From positions 1 through 46,893 of the forward strand of contig NZ_JBNNGK010000022.1 in assembly GCF_050268245.1 (NCBI RefSeq): a DNA stretch of 46,893 nucleotides, written 5' to 3'. This document shows positions 1 to 7,900 of this stretch, in pieces. This DNA comes from JBNNGK01 sp050268245 (GTDB taxonomy: Bacteria; Pseudomonadota; Gammaproteobacteria; Enterobacterales; Enterobacteriaceae). Every line of letters begins with the position of its first letter. Position 1 is the first letter of the stretch. The notes under the pieces are model-generated. The model saw nothing but the letters and a program-made list of their open reading frames with translations, had not been told where the DNA came from and made no database searches. The position numbers were made by a program, and so were the translations under genes.

Positions 1-21
1 GCGTCTGTTACGTCCGGTCAT
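1..21 (-). CDS. Start of a probable IS transposase OrfA (partial)
   Basis: Seven codons, MTGRNRR, are visible before the window ends. The ATG follows an AGGTGA ribosome-binding sequence by about four bases. A short basic N-terminus of this kind is common in the helix-turn-helix OrfA proteins of IS3-family elements. Too little is present for a firm identification, so the call rests mainly on the position just inside an apparent IS end. Confidence 0.35.
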
Positions 22-81
22 AATGTCACCTGTTTTGACTGTGAGGTGATGATACCACCTCTATTCAGGTGGCCAAATTCA
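1..81 (-). mobile_element. End of an insertion sequence (IS3-like), cut by window edge
   Basis: Read on the minus strand, the hsdS coding sequence stops abruptly at a TGA that begins TGAATTTGGCCACCTG. This is followed by an AGGTGA ribosome site and an ATG opening MTGRNRR. A terminus beginning TG, a short non-coding leader and then a small basic protein start is the layout of the left end of an IS3-family element with orfA. The imperfect repeats CCACCTGAAT and AGAGGTGG lie just inside the end. The family call is from appearance only, because the rest of the element lies outside the window. Confidence 0.6.
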
Positions 82-993
82 GTGTGCCACTACAACTTCA
101 CCTGTAGGTGCCTCTCGAGTGAAGAGTATTGATCCTGACGGTGGCACTCCTCTCTGAGTCCAAATGTCGAAGTTTTTCTTATCTGTGTATAACGCGCCGT
201 TGAAGTTTAGTTTCTGCTTTTTCACGTTTGTCGTTCGAACAACAAAGTATTCGCCATGCTCAAAATACTCTGGTGTTTTGTTTCGACAATCGACAACTTC
301 ACATTCAAACTTAAGGCGAGATACACCCCAATGCTCTGGCACTTTACCTAACCATTCCACACCTGAATCTTTCATGGGTGCTTGAGGGTTCAATCCTTTG
401 GTCACCGCATGGCTGATCACTGCTTGGCGCTTTTCTTTTAGCAGCTTAATCAATTGCTGCTGCTTTTCTATCAAAGTGTCAATCTTGGCGGTTTCGTGCT
501 CGAGGAAGTTGGCGACTTGGGTTTGTTCATCTCGAGAAGGCAAGCAAAACTGCATTGACTTCCAGTTCTCAAAATTGAAACTTTCGATTGACACTCCATA
601 CCCTTTTAAGTTTCGAGCAGACTCTCCAAGACAATAGAATAAATAGTCTCTATCGAGTTCATCAATCAATTTAATTCTTTGAACCACATTAGAGTAAATC
701 GCGTTTGCTATAGGCTTATGAACATAAGGGGTGCCATTTCTTGTCAATAGCAAATCTCTTTCAGATGTTCGCTTGTGGTCTGGAAATTGGTCAAAATCTG
801 ATTGCATAGGAGTTCTATTGCAAGTGTAAAGAATTTCAATTCCATCGCCCCAATAAGTTTTATCGATAACCTCTCCAGCATTCGCTCTACTAAATGTATA
901 GGCTAGTTTTTTGACTTGCCAAGTAAGTGGGATTTCACCTAATGATTCCAGTCCAGAGTCCTTATACTCTGAATACGCCTGATACCTTCCCAT
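79..993 (-). CDS. hsdS: Type I restriction-modification specificity subunit HsdS, truncated by IS
   Basis: HsdS supplies DNA target recognition for the HsdM methyltransferase and HsdR nuclease. The N-terminus (DSGLESLGEIPLTWQVKKL) is typical of the family. A first target-recognition domain covers about residues 15-150. The central conserved region follows, with EQTQVANFLEHETAKIDTLI and a long helix to about residue 200. The second repeat DSGVEWLGKVPEHW opens a second recognition domain, which reaches GSILFTREAPTGEVVVA and then stops at 304 residues; full HsdS proteins are usually 400 or more. The TGA lies at an insertion-sequence end, so about half of domain 2 and the C-terminal conserved helix are missing. 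The ATG overlaps the hsdM stop (TAATG), indicating translational coupling. The gene looks more AT-rich than its core neighbours. It is probably non-functional as a normal two-site specificity subunit. Confidence 0.85.
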   Translation of the reverse strand: MGRYQAYSEYKDSGLESLGEIPLTWQVKKLAYTFSRANAGEVIDKTYWGDGIEILYTCNRTPMQSDFDQFPDHKRTSERDLLLTRNGTPYVHKPIANAIYSNVVQRIKLIDELDRDYLFYCLGESARNLKGYGVSIESFNFENWKSMQFCLPSRDEQTQVANFLEHETAKIDTLIEKQQQLIKLLKEKRQAVISHAVTKGLNPQAPMKDSGVEWLGKVPEHWGVSRLKFECEVVDCRNKTPEYFEHGEYFVVRTTNVKKQKLNFNGALYTDKKNFDIWTQRGVPPSGSILFTREAPTGEVVVAH

Positions 994-3314
994 TACGAAC
1001 GCACCTCTTGCAGTAGCTTCATAATATCGGCACTGACCACATCCAAATCGGCATCAATTGCTTCCAGCGCACGCGGCGGTTGATAAACATAGAAATGGCG
1101 GTTGAACGGGATTTCATAGCCCACCACACCAATCTCATTGTCTTGGTCATCGCGCTTGTCTGCGTTGATCCACGCATCGGCAACGTGTGGCTGCACTTCA
1201 CGCTTAAAGTAGCTTTCGATCAGGGTTGATGTGCTAACGCTTGGATCAAGTGGCACATTTTCGTTATCGCGCAGATCGCCATCTTGTTGGAACTCAACAA
1301 CCTTACCTTGGTAATCGAACGCCCCGTATAGCGGCTGTGCCGCTTCTTTTAGCACTTTTTTGATCACAGGTTCGGCGTCTTGGTTCTTCCACGTTATCGC
1401 ATCAGTAAACTGTTTCTTCTGCCTGGCGTCGAACTTAATGCCAGTGGCCTTGAACGCGCCTTTCAGCGTCAGTTCAAACTGGTTGAAGTCATCGGATTGC
1501 TGTGCCTTTCCGCCAAGTTTGTCACCAACCGCCACTTGCAGGGCTTTGGCATCATCCATCAGGGCTTTCTGGCTGAGCCACAGTTTGCTGCCCAGCACGT
1601 CTTTGATTTGCTTTTCTTTCAGCTCTGGGAAGTCGGCTTTCAGCAGAACACGCACTTCTTTTTCCACCTCAGTGAGTGCGCCGTACGTGTCTTCGGTCCA
1701 CTGTGTGCCAAACTGCTCGAAAATTGCCTGCATGACGGCATCAAATGGCTTAGGTGCAAAGCGCAGTGATGCCACCGCCGCATCGGTAATTTGCGCAGAC
1801 AGGCGCAACGGGCGCTCAATCGTCAGGCGACGGTAGCCAAACTGATAAGTATCAAAAATCTTGCTGGCAAAGTGCTTCTTGTTGTCCGTCACACCATCTT
1901 TGGTCAAGGTGTCAATTTCTTCAAAGTCACCAAAGTTTTTCGTGATGGTGCGAATTTCTTCATCCGTTAAATAGTGACGCTTAGAGCCTAATGACTTACG
2001 CATTTTCGTACTTAAGTTAGCGCCATTAATCAATTGCACCTTGCCTTTACGTGCAGGGGCTTTTTTATTGCTCAGTACCCAAACATAGGTCGCAATGCCT
2101 GTGTTGTAGAACATGTCAGTTGGCAGCGCGACAATCGCTTCAAGCAGGTCAGCTTCTAACACGTAGCGACGAATCTCACTTTCACCGCTACCCGCACCGC
2201 CTGTGAACAACGGTGAGCCGTTAAGAATGATGCCGATACGACCACCATCGGTAACGTGGTTATCGATGTTCTTCTTGTCGCGCATCTTGCTGATAAGGTG
2301 CATTAAGAACAGCAGCGAACCATCAGACACACGCGGCAAGCCTGCGCCGAAGCGCCCATCAAAACCTTTTTGCTCATGCTCGTCTTTAATTTCGCCCTCA
2401 ATCTTTTTCCAATCCACCCCGAACGGCGGGTTAGACAGCATGTAGTCAAACTTGTCGGCAGGTAGCTGGTCATTCGATAGCGTGTTACCGAGTTTGATAC
2501 GGCTAACAGCTTGTCCTTTGATCAGCATATCTGCCTTACAGATAGCGTAGGACTCTGGGTTTAGCTCCTGACCAAACGCACGCATCACCGCTTTCGGGTT
2601 GAGTTCGTGTACGTACTCCATGCCAGATGAGAGGAAGCCGCCAGTACCCGCTGTGGGGTCGTAAATGGTGCGGATAATGCCTTCTTTGGTTAGGGCTTCA
2701 TCGTCTTCCATAAATACCAACGAGGTGGTCAGGCGCACGATGTCACGCGGGGTAAAGTGTTCACCTGCGGTTTCATTCGAGCTTTCCGCAAAGCGGCGGA
2801 TTAACTCTTCAAACACCAAGCCCATATCGTGGTTAGAAATGCTGTTTGGGCTAAGGTCGGTGGTGGCGAACTTCTTCACCACTTTGTAAAGCAGATTGGC
2901 ATCTTCCAGCAGACCGACAAATTCATCGAACTTGAAGTGCTCGAAGATTTCACGCGCATCTTTGGAGAATGACTGTATGTACTTTTCTAGGTTCGCCTTG
3001 ATGCTGCTTTGCCCCATCTTGCCAAGGTTCATTGGCGAAGTATTGAAGAAAGCCAAGCCATCTGGCTGTGCTGGTGATTGCGTTGCACGCAGCAAGAATT
3101 TTTCCTGCGCCTCTTCTGGCAGATTCATCGCTTTTATGCGTTCATACTCGGCAACTACCGCATCTTTGCTTGGCTCAAGCACACACTCAAGGCGACGAAG
3201 TAGAGTAAACGGCAGGATCACACGGCCATACTGGGATTGTTTGAAGTCACCGCGCAGCAGATCAGCGACTGACCAAATGAAGGCAGCGGTTTGAGAAAAG
3301 TTGTTGTTGGTCAT
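993..3314 (-). CDS. hsdM: Type I restriction-modification DNA methyltransferase subunit HsdM
   Basis: N6-adenine DNA methyltransferase of a type I system, transferring methyl from SAM within the site read by HsdS. The HsdM N-terminal helical domain covers about residues 5-150 (FIWSVADLLRGDFKQSQYGR). The SAM-binding motif DPTAGTGGFL begins at 219, and the catalytic NPPF is at 295-298. At 773 residues it is longer than the roughly 520-residue E. coli K-12 type and has a long C-terminal extension, as some type I M subunits do. It is complete. hsdS overlaps its stop by one base. No hsdR is in the window. If present it would lie beyond the insertion sequence; otherwise this is an orphan methylase with a broken specificity subunit. 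Confidence 0.93.
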   Translation of the reverse strand: MTNNNFSQTAAFIWSVADLLRGDFKQSQYGRVILPFTLLRRLECVLEPSKDAVVAEYERIKAMNLPEEAQEKFLLRATQSPAQPDGLAFFNTSPMNLGKMGQSSIKANLEKYIQSFSKDAREIFEHFKFDEFVGLLEDANLLYKVVKKFATTDLSPNSISNHDMGLVFEELIRRFAESSNETAGEHFTPRDIVRLTTSLVFMEDDEALTKEGIIRTIYDPTAGTGGFLSSGMEYVHELNPKAVMRAFGQELNPESYAICKADMLIKGQAVSRIKLGNTLSNDQLPADKFDYMLSNPPFGVDWKKIEGEIKDEHEQKGFDGRFGAGLPRVSDGSLLFLMHLISKMRDKKNIDNHVTDGGRIGIILNGSPLFTGGAGSGESEIRRYVLEADLLEAIVALPTDMFYNTGIATYVWVLSNKKAPARKGKVQLINGANLSTKMRKSLGSKRHYLTDEEIRTITKNFGDFEEIDTLTKDGVTDNKKHFASKIFDTYQFGYRRLTIERPLRLSAQITDAAVASLRFAPKPFDAVMQAIFEQFGTQWTEDTYGALTEVEKEVRVLLKADFPELKEKQIKDVLGSKLWLSQKALMDDAKALQVAVGDKLGGKAQQSDDFNQFELTLKGAFKATGIKFDARQKKQFTDAITWKNQDAEPVIKKVLKEAAQPLYGAFDYQGKVVEFQQDGDLRDNENVPLDPSVSTSTLIESYFKREVQPHVADAWINADKRDDQDNEIGVVGYEIPFNRHFYVYQPPRALEAIDADLDVVSADIMKLLQEVRS

Positions 3315-3330
3315 TAAAAATGCCCCAAAG

Positions 3331-3358
3331 CGTTTAATACGAAATTGGGGGCATTATA
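3331..3358 (-). promoter_or_regulatory. hsdM promoter -10 and inverted repeat over the leader
   Basis: On the minus strand a perfect TATAAT (3353-3358) is followed at once by TGCCCCCAA. Some 13 bases later comes TTTGGGGCA, ending just before TTTTTAATG, the hsdM start. The two arms pair over six perfect bases plus AA/TT. The 3' arm holds the only plausible ribosome site (GGGG). If transcription begins about 7 bases after TATAAT, most of the 5' arm is upstream of +1, so the repeat would act as a DNA operator. From a promoter further upstream it could instead fold in mRNA and hide the ribosome site. No convincing -35 was found. Confidence 0.4.
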
Positions 3359-3799
3359 CGTAAGAGAAAAGCTAAAGTCCGACGGCTAAGTCATTAAACA
3401 TGCTGACCTGCTCCCCGTTGATTAACATTTTCCTTATGGTTTACCCACATTTCATTCAATAGCCAAATCGAAAAATCATTGTTGCATTGTCCAATTTCAA
3501 GCTAGACATTCAACTAACTGAAAATGAATAGAGTAATTGCCTTAACTGCTCAGAGGGGATAGCGCTGGAAAGTGAGACGATGTGTGACAAAGACTAGAAT
3601 CCTTGTCGCAGAGAGATTAGAGTCAATTTCGAGGGGTTGATGCTACTGAACTAACGAGGAATGTCCCTCACTTCACCCAGTATTCATAACTAATTGCTTT
3701 TAAAATCATTTATTAGAAACAATTCCTATCGAGCATCGGCGCAACAGAAAAGCGGCTGGCATTATACGGCCGCGCTGCTGCGGTTTGGTCAGCAAGTAA

Positions 3800-3949
3800 G
3801 GAGGTTTCAGTTTTCAGCGAGTCTGTCATTACGGCTTCTATTTAAAATCTGGCGGTAAAAAAGTAATCGTTGATTATAACGTAAACTCCCACCGAGACGA
3901 AATCACCGTGCGCTGTGGTGCCAAAAGTGTCATTAGTGGCAGAAAATAG
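3800..3949 (+). pseudogene. Possible C-terminal remnant of an unidentified gene
   Basis: A 49-codon stretch between a TAA and a TAG reads as protein-like sequence, including HYGFYLKSGGKKVIVDYN and SHRDEITVRCGAKS. It has no start codon. Immediately upstream, a different frame (ALLRFGQQVRRF) also looks protein-like, as expected if a gene had suffered a frameshift and lost its 5' end. I do not recognise the family. The evidence is only amino-acid plausibility, so chance is possible. Confidence 0.25.
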
Positions 3950-4015
3950 CTCAACTCTCGGCGATTTGACGGATACATGTTAAAATCGCTTTTTTACGTA
4001 CCGGGAAAGTAAGCC

Positions 4016-4525
4016 ATGAACCCAACCAACCAGGAAAAGCTGCTCGCGCAGGCAGAACGACTCTGTCAGCAACGCAATGTGCGCCTGACGCCACAACGGC
4101 TGGAAGTGTTACGCCTGATGGCTCAACAGCCCGGTGCGATTAGCGCTTACGATCTGCTGGATCTGTTACGCGTCAGCGAACCGCAGGCCAAGCCACCCAC
4201 CGTCTACCGCGCGTTGGATTTCCTGCTGGAACAAGGGTTTATTCACCGCGTTGAGTCGGCCAACAGCTATGTACTGTGCCACCATTTTGAACAGCCCATG
4301 CACACTTCGGCGTTATTTATCTGCGATCGCTGTGGTCAGGTTACGGAACGCACCACGGAAGGTGTAGAGGAAACGCTGCAAAAGCTGGCAAAAGACTCGG
4401 GGTTTGCGCTGCGTCACAGCGTGGTTGAAGCGCATGGCCTGTGTTCCGGCTGCGTTGAGGTGGAAGCCTGTGACAGTAAACACGATTGCGATCACGACCA
4501 CAGCATTGTGATTAAAAAGAAATAA
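4016..4525 (+). CDS. zur: Zinc uptake regulator Zur (Fur family)
   Basis: Zinc-sensing repressor that, when zinc is bound, shuts off the high-affinity ZnuABC importer and zinc-free ribosomal protein paralogues. The N-terminal winged helix spans about residues 15-85 (NVRLTPQRLEVLRLM, KPPTVYRALDFLLEQGFIHR). The metal and dimerisation domain has the CDRCG and CSGC cysteine pairs that hold the structural zinc, and a His-rich region after LCHHFEQPMH. The tail CDSKHDCDHDH is also rich in metal ligands. The 169-residue length matches the E. coli family member. It converges on yjbJ, as in E. coli. The ATG follows a weak GGGAAAG ribosome site. Confidence 0.95.
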   Translation: MNPTNQEKLLAQAERLCQQRNVRLTPQRLEVLRLMAQQPGAISAYDLLDLLRVSEPQAKPPTVYRALDFLLEQGFIHRVESANSYVLCHHFEQPMHTSALFICDRCGQVTERTTEGVEETLQKLAKDSGFALRHSVVEAHGLCSGCVEVEACDSKHDCDHDHSIVIKKK

Positions 4526-4592
4526 CATTACTCAGGCACCTCCTTGTACCTGACAAACTTAGGCGGAGCAGAGTGGCATCCACCCTATCGCG

Positions 4593-4802
4593 CTACCAGC
4601 GATAGTGGTTGTGGTTTTCCCAAGATTTGACCTCTTCCTCGGCCGCTTCCTTCTGGTAGCCATAGCGTTCTTGGATTTTACCCACAAGCTGTTCACGTTT
4701 CCCTTCGATAACCGTCAAATCGTCATCGGTCAGCTTGCCCCACTTTTCCTTCACTTTACCTTTAAACTGCTTCCAGTTACCGTCGGCTTGATCTTTATTC
4801 AT
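4593..4802 (-). CDS. yjbJ: CsbD-family stress protein YjbJ
   Basis: A 69-residue, very hydrophilic protein almost identical in layout to E. coli YjbJ: MNKDQADGNWKQFKGKVKE at the start, WGKLTDDDLTVIEGKR in the middle, GKIQERYGYQK and a terminal YRW. CsbD-family proteins are abundant in stationary phase and stress; their molecular role is unknown. A strong GGAGAGG ribosome site sits just before the ATG. It lies tail to tail with zur. Confidence 0.93.
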   Translation of the reverse strand: MNKDQADGNWKQFKGKVKEKWGKLTDDDLTVIEGKREQLVGKIQERYGYQKEAAEEEVKSWENHNHYRW

Positions 4803-4833
4803 AACCTCTCCGTTACTTGTGGTGAGTCAGTTT

Positions 4834-4960
4834 TATACCCGTCATACTTCAAGTTGCATGTGTGTGGGCTTCACTCATTCACCCGAATCACTTACCAGAG
4901 TAAGCTCATCGGGATTTATTTCCTTGCCACCTTCCTGCAACGCGAATTATTTAGGGTATA
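4834..4960. repeat. ERIC element, full length (127 bp)
   Basis: An imperfect palindrome bounded by TATACCC (4834-4840) and GGGTATA (4954-4960). CACTTACCAGAGTAAGCTC in its centre matches the well-known ERIC core (CACTTAC, a few bases, GTAAGCTC, then a GGGATT run). The ACTTCAAGTTGCA outer arm is also typical. 127 bp is the usual full length. It lies in the 380-base gap between yjbJ and dinF, upstream of yjbJ and downstream of dinF. The rest of that gap (4961-5183) is AT-rich with no gene seen. Confidence 0.85.
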
Positions 4961-5183
4961 GGTAAATCAGGCTGGGCTTTAGGTCGATAAAATATCGAGG
5001 TCGATTAAACCTCATCCTAAAAGATTAATCATCAGCTCAATCTGCCAGCCACATCAATAATTATAGTCGGTAATAGTGATTAGGCAGGTAAAAACCAGCA
5101 GGATAATTCTTAAAACAACAAAAACACCGACACAACAACAAATAGCGCTAGCTCAGCCACGCTCTTTTGCCATGACAACAGAT

Positions 5184-6530
5184 TTATTCAACCTTGGAAC
5201 GTGCAAACCAACTGCCCTGTACGTTATGCCGATGCCAAATCCACCCCAGAGACAGTCCACGCAAGCTCAGGAATACCGCCAGCGCTAACCATAATCCGTG
5301 GTTACCTAACCACGGAACGGTAAACAGCGTCAGGCCATATCCTGCGGCGGCAACCGCCATGCTGTTGCGCATTTCGGCCCCCCGCGTGGCGCCGATAAAC
5401 ATGCCATCTAACAGATAACACCAGACACCCACCACCGGTAGCACCACCTGCCACGGCAGATAGTGGTTCGCCAAGCTGCGTAATTCGGTTAACGAGGTCA
5501 ATGCAGCAACGATGTGCTGCCCAGCGAAAGCGTAAACCAAGGCAAATCCCAACGCCACCAGGCAGGCTTGCCGACACGCAGCATGCCAAACGCGCTTTAA
5601 CTGGCGATCGTCACGCGCCCCATAGGCATGCCCCGAATGCGCCTCAACCGCATAAGCAAACCCATCTAATGCGTAAGCGGTAAAGGTCAGCAGATTCATC
5701 AGCACCGCATTCACCGCCACCACTTCGCTACCTAACCGCGCCGCAAAAATGGTCAGTGAGGCAAAGCACAGTTGCAGCAACAGCGAACGCAGCATAATGT
5801 CGCGATTAAGCGCCAGCAAACGGCGTAAATTGCCGCGCCAAGCGTCACGCAGCGTCGTGAGCGAAATACCGCGCATCCGCATCACCCGATAGCTGAGCCC
5901 TAAACCAAGCAACAGCGTCGCGTATTCAGCAATGGCGGTGGCCGTCGCCGCCCCCTGCACGTTCCAGCCCAATCCCATCACCAGCCAGATATCCAACACA
6001 ATATTCAGCAGGTTACCGACAATTAATAAAATCACCGGCGCACGAACGTATTGCACTCCCAATAGCCAGCCGAGCAACACCATGTTCGCCAGAGCAGCGG
6101 GGGCACTTAACCAACGAATCTCAAGGAATAAACGCGCCTGCACCTGTACGTCGGGATCGCCACCGACAATGCGCAATGCTAGGTCAATCAACGGATGTCG
6201 CAACAGCACAATGGCGAAACCCGCCAACAGCGCCAGCATCAATGGCTGCATGAAGGCACGCGCTAACGCCTGCGGGTTTTTAGCCCCCAGAGCCTGCGCG
6301 GCCAGCCCGGTGGTGCTCATGCGTAAAAACAGTAACAACATGAACAAAAAACTGGTCGCCATCGCCCCTACCGCCACGCCGCCCAGATAGTTCGGGCTAT
6401 CGAGGTGGCCAATCACCGCCGTATCGACCAGCCCTAATAATGGTACGGTGATGTTGGAAAAGATCATCGGCAACGCCAAACGCCATAAGGCTTTATCGGT
6501 ATCGCTGGTGAAGGTGGCAAGCAGGCGCAT
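5184..6530 (-). CDS. dinF: MATE-family efflux protein DinF
   Basis: Twelve-segment inner-membrane MATE transporter (448 residues). It belongs to the DinF branch, whose E. coli member is SOS-induced and linked to tolerance of oxidants and bile salts. DKALWRLALPMIFSNITVPL at the N-terminus and VDTAVIGHLDSPNYLGGVAVG match E. coli DinF closely. Many hydrophobic segments run to the C-terminus. I place the start at ATG 6528-6530 (MRLLATF); a TTG 36 bases upstream keeps the frame open but lacks a ribosome site. It follows lexA by about 140 bases with only a weak hairpin between, so it is probably read from the lexA promoter, as in E. coli. Confidence 0.92.
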   Translation of the reverse strand: MRLLATFTSDTDKALWRLALPMIFSNITVPLLGLVDTAVIGHLDSPNYLGGVAVGAMATSFLFMLLLFLRMSTTGLAAQALGAKNPQALARAFMQPLMLALLAGFAIVLLRHPLIDLALRIVGGDPDVQVQARLFLEIRWLSAPAALANMVLLGWLLGVQYVRAPVILLIVGNLLNIVLDIWLVMGLGWNVQGAATATAIAEYATLLLGLGLSYRVMRMRGISLTTLRDAWRGNLRRLLALNRDIMLRSLLLQLCFASLTIFAARLGSEVVAVNAVLMNLLTFTAYALDGFAYAVEAHSGHAYGARDDRQLKRVWHAACRQACLVALGFALVYAFAGQHIVAALTSLTELRSLANHYLPWQVVLPVVGVWCYLLDGMFIGATRGAEMRNSMAVAAAGYGLTLFTVPWLGNHGLWLALAVFLSLRGLSLGWIWHRHNVQGSWFARSKVE

Positions 6531-6627
6531 AATCTGACAGATTCCGTCCAGACCCTTATCTTTCAAGCTTCAGGTATGTTGGCTGCGCCTTGAAATAAGA
6601 GGGTTATAATTTCGATGTAGAAATGAC

Positions 6628-6653
6628 ATCGCCCCAGACAATGCTGAGGCGAT
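6628..6653 (-). terminator. Weak hairpin between lexA and dinF
   Basis: A near-perfect inverted repeat: ATCGCC with CCAG, a six-base loop, then CTGAGGCGAT on the plus strand, with one G-T pair. No run of T follows on the minus strand, so it would at most be a partial terminator or processing site that lowers dinF expression relative to lexA. Confidence 0.4.
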
Positions 6654-6672
6654 TAAACGCGGGGGCTACGGT

Positions 6673-7281
6673 TTAGATCCAGTCGCCGTTGCGTATCACG
6701 CCGACGGCCAGACCTTCAATCGTGAAGTTTTGCTGACGCAAATCGACCACAATCGGCTGGAACTCGCTATTTTCTGGCAGTAACTCAACCACGTTCCCGT
6801 GCTTTTTCAGACGCTTGACGGTCACTTCGTCTTCGATACGCGCCACCACGACCTGCCCATTACGCACGTCTTGGGTCTTATGCACCGCCAGCAGATCGCC
6901 GTCCAGAATGCCGATGTCGCGCATTGACATACCGTTAACCCGCAGCAGGAAATCTGCATTCGGTTTGAACAAGGAAGGATCGACCTTGTAATGGCCTTCA
7001 ATGTGTTGCTGTGCCAATAACGGTTCACCGGCAGCGACACGGCCAATCAACGGTAAACCGTCTTCGTCTTCCATCAACAGACGGATCCCACGTGAAGCAC
7101 CGGACACGATCTCGATCACGCCTTTGCGCGCCAGCGCTTTAAGATGTTCTTCAGCAGCATTTGGCGAGCGGAACCCCAGACGCAGTGCGATCTCAGCACG
7201 CGTTGGCGGCATGCCCGTCTGCGAAATATGATCGCGAATCAGATCATAGACCTCTTGCTGTCTGGTTGTTAATGCTTTCAT
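6673..7281 (-). CDS. lexA: LexA repressor, SOS regulator
   Basis: SOS repressor and self-cleaving serine protease. The N-terminal winged helix-turn-helix covers about residues 1-70 (MPPTRAEIALRLGFRSPNAAEEHL). The Ala-Gly cleavage site is in RVAAGEP near residue 84. The catalytic Ser sits in NGMSMRDIGI near 119 and Lys in VTVKRLKK near 156. 202 residues, the same as E. coli LexA and nearly identical throughout. When RecA-DNA filaments form, LexA cuts itself and its regulon opens. Two LexA boxes lie in its own leader, so it is autoregulated. It heads the lexA-dinF transcription unit. Confidence 0.98.
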   Translation of the reverse strand: MKALTTRQQEVYDLIRDHISQTGMPPTRAEIALRLGFRSPNAAEEHLKALARKGVIEIVSGASRGIRLLMEDEDGLPLIGRVAAGEPLLAQQHIEGHYKVDPSLFKPNADFLLRVNGMSMRDIGILDGDLLAVHKTQDVRNGQVVVARIEDEVTVKRLKKHGNVVELLPENSEFQPIVVDLRQQNFTIEGLAVGVIRNGDWI

Positions 7282-7289
7282 TCCGCCCC

Positions 7290-7326
7290 CTGTTTGTTTA
7301 TACAGTCTTGCTGTGAGTATATACAG
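7290..7326 (-). promoter_or_regulatory. Two LexA boxes in the lexA promoter
   Basis: Two perfect CTGT-N8-ACAG sites: CTGTTTGTTTATACAG at 7290-7305 (plus-strand reading) and CTGTGAGTATATACAG at 7311-7326, five bases apart. The first ends nine bases before the lexA ATG. Twin boxes in this place are the known autoregulatory operator of enteric lexA. Confidence 0.95.
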
Positions 7327-7403
7327 GTGAACACAGATTGGGAACCGGAGAATGAATAAAAATCAGGGATTAGCGTAGCGCTTCGCAACATTAATGCCAG
7401 GCA

Positions 7404-7772
7404 TTATGCAAGGTGCTGCCACACGACGCTCACCCACACGAACAGTGCCAGTACGATAGTCAGTGACACCGCCGCCGAGCCCATATCCTTGGCACGGCCT
7501 GAAAGCTCATGGTGCTCAGTGCCAACGCGATCGACGACCGCTTCAATCGCACTATTGAGCACTTCCACAATCATCACCAACACCACCGAACCAATCAATA
7601 AAATCCGCGCGATCGCCCCCACATCCAGCCACGCCGCCAGTAGGATTGCCAATACCGCCGCCACCAGTTCTTGGCGGAACGCCGCTTCATGTTGCCAGGC
7701 GGCGGTTAAACCTTTATATGAATAGCCAAACGCTTTGATAATGCGGGTCAAACCGGTTGCTTGATTTGCCAT
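7404..7772 (-). CDS. dgkA: Diacylglycerol kinase DgkA
   Basis: Small integral membrane enzyme that phosphorylates diacylglycerol to phosphatidic acid, recycling the diacylglycerol left by membrane-derived oligosaccharide synthesis. 122 residues, as in E. coli. It has an amphipathic N-terminus (GLTRIIKAFGYSYKGL), three membrane spans, and the conserved catalytic stretch VEVLNSAIEAVVDRVG with HHELSGRAKDMGSAAV. It is divergent from plsB with 128 bases between; both act on phosphatidate metabolism. It lies upstream of lexA on the same strand, about 120 bases away, but lexA has its own promoter. Confidence 0.97.
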   Translation of the reverse strand: MANQATGLTRIIKAFGYSYKGLTAAWQHEAAFRQELVAAVLAILLAAWLDVGAIARILLIGSVVLVMIVEVLNSAIEAVVDRVGTEHHELSGRAKDMGSAAVSLTIVLALFVWVSVVWQHLA

Positions 7773-7900
7773 GTTGCACGGAGCCTTTTATAAGTGATGA
7801 GTCATCATTTTAACCGCTCTGGTTTTTTTAACACCACAGATCTGTTTCGCGGTTTCTGGTATGCTTGCGGCGCATTGCTAACAAGAGGCTTCACGTTGTT

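Larger units (their letters stand above)
3315..4015. other. 700-base gap between hsdM and zur, decayed accessory DNA
   Basis: No intact gene is visible. The first part holds the hsdM promoter region. 3361-3720 shows no recognisable feature. 3800-3949 has a protein-like open stretch described separately. In E. coli the position next to zur is occupied by other core genes, so the hsd block plus this stretch is probably an inserted and partly eroded segment. Confidence 0.4.

Noticed and set aside
1360..1836. 158-codon plus-strand frame opposite hsdM
   Set aside because: Antisense shadow of a well-conserved gene; low-complexity Ser/Ala sequence without a ribosome site.
3402..3425. TGACCTGCTCCCCGTTGATT-like stretch, which recalled an IS terminus
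   Set aside because: No matching inverted end or transposase fragment was found nearby, so this is only a vague memory match.
5184..6566. Longer dinF start at TTG 6564-6566
   Set aside because: No ribosome site, and the added residues do not resemble DinF.
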